The notes below the pieces were generated by a model. The model ran no database searches. It saw nothing but the letters and a program-made list of their open reading frames with translations, and was not told the DNA's origin. From positions 1,185,626-1,249,625 of the forward strand of contig CP034981.1 in the NCBI GenBank assembly GCA_004026145.2: 64,000 nucleotides of DNA, in the 5' to 3' direction. This document shows positions 59,739 to 64,000 of this stretch, one piece after another. The translations under genes and the position numbers were made by a program. This stretch comes from Takifugu bimaculatus (taxonomy: Eukaryota; Chordata; Actinopteri; Tetraodontiformes; Tetraodontidae). Position 1 is the first letter of the stretch, and each line of letters starts with the position of its first letter.

Positions 59739-60242
59739 GCGGGTCAGGGTCAGGGGTAACCCTAACCCTAACCCTAACCTGACCCTAACCTGACCCAACC
59801 CTGACCCTAACCTGACCCAGCCCTGACCCTAACACAGCCCTGACCCTAACCTGACCCAGCCCTGACCCTAACCTGACCCAACCCTGACCCTAACCTGACC
59901 CAGCCCTAACCCTAACACAGCCCTGACCCTAACCCTAACCTGACCCAGCCCTAACCCTAACCTGACCCAGCCCTGACCCTAACACAGCCCTAACCCTAAC
60001 CTGACCCAACCCTGACCCTAACACAGCCCTGACCCTAACCTGACCCAGCCCTAACCCTAACACAGCCCTGACCCTAACCTGACCCAGCCCTAACCCTAAC
60101 ACAGCCCTGACCCTAACCTGACCCTAACCTGACCCTAACACAGCCCTGACCCTAACCTGACCCAGCCCTGACCCTAACCCAGCCCTGACCCAACCCCAAC
60201 CCAACTCTGACCCAACCCTGACTTTAACCCAACCCTGACCCT
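59739..60242. repeat. telomere-like array (CCCTAACCTGACCCAGCCCTGA)
   Basis: About 500 bases of CCCTAACCTGACCCAGC and CCCTAACACAGCC words. It opens with GGGTCAGGGTCAGGGG of the opposite type, switching strand at about 59756. Confidence 0.92.
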
Positions 60243-60374
60243 TCAGAATGTCTCTGGTAAATTGTAGAATCGAATTGTAAGAAGGCTGGAGTTCAAACAC
60301 ACATGCAGTTGTTTTAAATGTTGGAACTGGGAGTTTGTCTTTTCACTGCAGAACCTGAACATTCGTGTAAATGT

Positions 60375-61440
60375 TCACGAGACAAAGCTGATGAAGGAGT
60401 GATGCGTTCAGGGTCAGTGTAAAGGGAAGGAGTGATGCGTTCAGGGTCAGTGTAAAGGGAAGGAGTGATGCGTTTAGTGTCAGTGTAAAGGGAAGGAGTG
60501 ATGCGTTCAGGGTCAGTGTAAAGGGAAGGAGTGATGCGTTCAGGGTCAGTGTAAAGGGAAGGAGTGATGCGTTCAGTGTCAGTGTAAAGGGAAGGAGTGA
60601 TGCGTTCAGGGTCAGTGTAAAGGGAAGGAGTGATGCGTTCAGGGTCAGTGTAAAGGGAAGGAGTGATGCATTCAGGGTCAGTGTAAAGGGAAGGAGTGAT
60701 TCGTTTAGTGTCAGTGTAAAGGGAAGGAGTGATGCGTTCAGGGTCAGTGTAAAGGGAAGGAGTGATGCGTTCAGTGTCAGTGTAAAGGGAAGGAGTGATG
60801 CGTTTAGTGTCAGTGTAAAGGGAAGGAGTGATGCGTTTAGTGTCAGTGTAAAGGGAAGGAGTGATGCGTTTAGTGTCAGTGTAAAGGGAAGGAGTGATGC
60901 GTTCAGTGTCAGTGTAAAGGGAAGGAGTGATGCGTTCAGTGTCAGTGTAAAGGGAAGGAGTGATGCGTTCAGTGTCAGTGTAAAGGGAAGGAGTGATGCG
61001 TTTAGTGTCAGTGTAAAGGGAAGGAGTGATGCATTCAGGGTCAGTGTAAAGGGAAGGAGTGATGCGTTTAGTGTCAGTGTAAAGGGAAGGAGTGATGCGT
61101 TTAGTGTCAGTGTAAAGGGAAGGAGTGATGCGTTCAGTGTCAGTGTAAAGGGAAGGAGTGATGCGTTCAGTGTCAGTGTAAAGGGAAGGAGTGATGCGTT
61201 CAGTGTCAGTGTAAAGGGAAGGAGTGATGCGTTCAGTGTCAGTGTAAAGGGAAGGAGTGATGCGTTCAGGGTCAGTGTAAAGGGAAGGAGTGATGCGTTC
61301 AGTGTCAGTGTAAAGGGAAGGAGTGATGCGTTCAGGGTCAGTGTAAAGGGAAGGAGTGATGCGTTCAGGGTCAGTGTAAAGGGAAGGAGTGATGCGTTCA
61401 GTGTCAGTGTAAAGGGAAGGAGTGATGCATTCAGTGTCTG
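60375..61440. repeat. 33-bp minisatellite, about 32 copies
   Basis: Units of GGAAGGAGTGATGCGTTCAG plus GGTCAGTGTAAAG. There are two main variants (TTCAGGGTCAG, and TTCAGTGTCAG or TTTAGTGTCAG) in a mixed order. Confidence 0.95.
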
Positions 61441-61695
61441 GGTGAAACAGGTGGAGTGATGCGTTCAGTGGTCGTGTTTGAACTTGTGTGAGTTCAGCTT
61501 GTTATTAACTTTATTCTTTCAGACATCTGGATCAAAGTAGCACATAAACGAGCATGTTGACGTGTAATTACACACTATATGTGCCTCCAAACCGTCGTCT
61601 GCTGGGGCTGGTTTGTCCCACAGGCAGAGCAGTGTCCTTGAAAGCACCGGCTACATTTTTCAGTGTTGTGTTTAATGACCAGCTGTGTGAGTGTT

Positions 61696-61870
61696 GAACC
61701 AACCAGGTTCTGATACCTGCAGCTAAAGTGGAACCAACCAGGTTCTGATACCTGCAGCTAAAGTGGAACCAACCAGGTTCTGATACCTGCAGCTAAAGTG
61801 GAACCAACCAGGTTCTGATACCTGCAGCTAAAGTGGAACCAACCAGGTTCTGATACCTGCAGCTAAAGTG
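61696..61870. repeat. 35-bp tandem repeat, five copies
   Basis: Perfect copies of a unit with GAACCAACCAGGTTCTGATA and CCTGCAGCTAAAGTG. Confidence 0.95.
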
Positions 61871-61954
61871 TCAACATGTGACCGTGTCGTTGTAGGTTTT
61901 AATGATGGTGAAGAGGAGGGTTGAGCCGCTCTTCATCGACCAGCCATCACCGAG

Positions 61955-62003
61955 TTAGCAGCGGCGAGTTAGCAGCGGCAAGTTAGCAGGGGCGAGTTAG
62001 CAG
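61955..62003. repeat. 14-bp tandem repeat, about 3.5 copies
   Basis: Copies of CGAGTTAGCAGCGG with one-base variants. Confidence 0.88.
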
Positions 62004-62376
62004 TGACACTGGCTTCCATGGCCTACTGGGTCTTGGCCGGTCACTTCCTGGTGCACTCAGATCTTCCGGTTTTGAGTCGGGTCACGGTCACATGACATGA
62101 ATTTCCTGTCCTCTGGAAACCGGAGTTAGTGTGGGAACTGGCCTGACCCCTGAGAGGAGCCGGGTCTCCTCAGACCTGCAGGAAGTCTGAGGCTGTTATT
62201 ACAGACGGCGGCGTCTGAACAAGCAGATGCATGCAGGGTAATTTTAGCCTGCGCTGACAGCAGGAGGCGGAGCCAAAATGTGATAACGCCTCCATGTTAA
62301 AAGAACGTTTAAGAAAAACGCAACTGAGATTAAAGTGTGGTGGTTAAAATATCCTGTTGGGTTGTTGGAATGTCTG

Positions 62377-62988
62377 AACCCTAGGCTAACCCTAACCCTA
62401 GGCTAACCCTAACCCTAGGCTAACCCTAACCCTAGGCTAACCCTAACCCTAACCCTAGGCTAACCCTAACCCTAGGCTAACCCTAACCCTAACCCTAGGC
62501 TAACCCTAACCCTAGGCTAACCCTAACCCTAACCCTAGGCTAACCCTAACCCTAGGCTAACCCTAGGCTAACCCTAACCCTAGGCTAACGCTAACCCTAA
62601 CCCTAGTTTAACCCTAACCCTAGGTTAACCCGAACCGTAGGCTAACCCTAATCCTAGGCTAAACCCTAGGCTAACCCTAACCCTAGGCTAACCCTAACCC
62701 TAGGCTAACCCTAACTCTAGGCTAACCCTAACCCTAGGCTAACCCTAGGCTAACCCTAACCCTAGGTTAACCCTAACCCTAACCCTAGTTTAACCCTAAC
62801 CCTAGTTTAACCCTAACCCTAGGTTAACCCTAACCCTAACCCTAGTTTAACCCTAACCCTAGGCTAACCCTAACCCTAGGCTAACCCTAACCCTAGTTTA
62901 ACCCTAACCCTTGGTTAACCCTAACCCTAACCCTAGTTTAACCCTAACCCTAGGCTAACCCTAACCCTAGTTTAACCCTAACCCTAAC
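62377..62988. repeat. telomere-like array (CCCTAGGCTAACCCTAA)n
   Basis: About 610 bases. Units combine CCCTAA hexamers with CCCTAGGCTAA or CCCTAGTTTAA. The CCTAGG palindrome recurs in most units. Confidence 0.94.
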
Positions 62989-63236
62989 TCGTCTTCCTCG
63001 GTCGTCTTCATCAGAGAGACGAGGGTGAGACACCCAGCTGAGGGTGCTGAGGAGGTGTGTGAGGATCTTGAGGAGGTGGCTCGGCCGGTTCAACAGCTCC
63101 TCATTCCAGCATCCTGTCCTGACATGAATTTCCTTTCATTCATCTCTGGAGACCAGAGACATCTGCCCCCAGCTATCAGCGGCAGTGGTGGGGGCCTTCA
63201 TTGTTGGGGTGGGCTCCTGCTGAGGGCCTGAGGCCT

Positions 63237-63699
63237 GGAGGGAGGTCTGGAGGGTCTGGAGGGAGGCCTGGAGGGTCTGGAGGGAGGCCTGGAGGGAGGC
63301 CTGGAGGGTCTGGAGGGAGGCCTGGAGGGAGGCCTGGAGGGTCTGGAGGGAGGCCTGGAGGGAGGCCTGGAGGGTCTGGAGGGAGGCCTGGAGGGTCTAG
63401 AGGGAGGCCTGGAGGGAGGCCTGGAGGGTCTGGAGGGAGGCCTGGAGGGAGGCCTGGAGGGTCTAGAGGGAGGCCTGGAGGGAGGCCTGGAGGGAGGCCT
63501 GGAGGGAGGCCTGGAGGGAGGCCTGGAGGGTCTAGAGGGAGGCCTGGAGGGAGGCCTGGAGGGTCTAGAGGGAGGCCTGGAGGGAGGCCTGGAGGGTCTA
63601 GAGGGAGGCCTGGAGGGAGGCCTGGAGGGTCTAGAGGGAGGCCTGGAGGGAGGCCTGGAGGGTCTAGAGGGAGGCCTGGAGGGAGGCCTGGAGGGTCTA
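63237..63699. repeat. GGAGGCCTGGAGGGTCT compound minisatellite
   Basis: Mixture of a 12-base unit (CTGGAGGGAGGC) and a 9-base unit (CTGGAGGGT), forming 21- and 33-base higher-order units. Later copies carry TCTAGAGG in place of TCTGGAGG. Long Pro/Gly/Leu-type frames on both strands are artefacts. Confidence 0.93.
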
Positions 63700-63702
63700 G
63701 AG

Positions 63703-64000
63703 TAGGGGTAGGGAACCTTTTTGACTCAGAGAGCCATAAAAGCAAAATATTTAGAAATTTGTTTTGGTGAGAGCCATATAATATATTTCAAGACTGAATT
63801 TAATTAAATGTGAGCATAACAAGCCTCTGAATTTATTCTTTTAAATAATGTTGTTATAATACTCACCATTAATGCGACTTCTGGTGCTGCATGGATTTGC
63901 TGATGGTTTTGTAGTCTGGTTGGTACTTGGTGGTTAAGCTTCACGCAGGCATTGAGGCTTTCATCCGTTAAACGTGATCGTAGGTTGGACTTGATGTTTT
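63703..64000 (-). mobile_element. hAT-family DNA transposon, 3' end (continues past window)
   Basis: A terminal sequence TAGGGGTAGGGAACC at 63703-63717, followed by AGAGCCAT words, resembles the ends of Charlie-type hAT elements. On the minus strand the end of a transposase reads LRSRLTDESLNACVKL and, after a one-base frame break, TKYQPDYKTISKSMQHQKSH and a stop near 63875. That is the characteristic C-terminal motif of ZBED/GTF2IRD2-like hAT transposases. The other end lies beyond the window. The frame break suggests a dead copy. Confidence 0.72.

Larger units (their letters stand above)
55162..64000 (+). other. lamc1: lamc1 intron 1 (incomplete)
   Basis: At least 8.8 kb, inferred because exon 2 is not reached. 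Mostly minisatellites (listed separately) with unique-looking stretches at 55162-55570, 56023-56346, 57186-57628, 59141-59738, 61441-61690, 62004-62376 and 62989-63236, in which I see no exon. Confidence 0.7.

Noticed and set aside
63176..63770. Pro/Gly/Leu-rich frames on both strands
   Set aside because: Compound GGAGGCCTGGAGGG minisatellite.

Overview
The window is vertebrate nuclear DNA, almost certainly from a compact-genome teleost fish. Genes are split into many short exons with GT-AG introns. (CA)n/(GT)n microsatellites are common, there are Rex1/L2-like LINE tails and a hAT element end, and every recognisable protein is a vertebrate orthologue. No bacterial, viral, CRISPR or operon-type feature was seen. 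Exons were joined by eye from splice sites, reading phase and knowledge of the families. No database search was run.

Layout, left to right. 1-6360: intergenic, mostly tandem repeats. 6360-20659: adcy8 (+), a Ca2+/calmodulin-stimulated adenylyl cyclase, with a CpG-rich promoter carrying three perfect CRE palindromes and 18 coding exons. A one-base frame break lies just before the C-terminal calmodulin-binding segment. 20660-23730: adcy8 3' UTR and intergenic DNA. 23731-25297: basp1 (-), a myristoylated neuronal membrane protein, with a single coding exon and a long 3' UTR. 27155-27254: a 100-N assembly gap. 27255-36668: 5' part of lamc2 (-), laminin gamma-2 short arm; its coiled-coil half is lost at the gap. 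36669-39502: intergenic, with a LINE tail. 39503-53010: dhx9 (+), an RNA helicase with 26 coding exons and a one-base break in a G run in the RGG tail. 54777-55161: first coding exon of lamc1 (+). The rest of the window is lamc1 intron 1, built largely of minisatellites and ending in a hAT transposon.

DHX9, LAMC1 and LAMC2 are also neighbours in human, so the right half keeps an old linkage, with lamc2 inverted and moved to the other side of dhx9. adcy8 and basp1 are linked to that block only across the N gap.

The most unusual property is the density of tandem arrays: those listed add up to roughly 18 kb, over a quarter of the window. Many are built from telomere-like TTAGGG/CCCTAA words and sit inside introns. 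The most interesting arrangement is in dhx9. A G-rich array in intron 5 and a C-rich array in intron 8 carry mutually complementary 13-nt words and flank exons 6-8, so the pre-mRNA could fold into long double-stranded RNA, the kind of structure the DHX9 protein is known to unwind. In adcy8 a 45-bp minisatellite has copied the exon 2 splice donor seven times. These are inferences from sequence and need RNA data.
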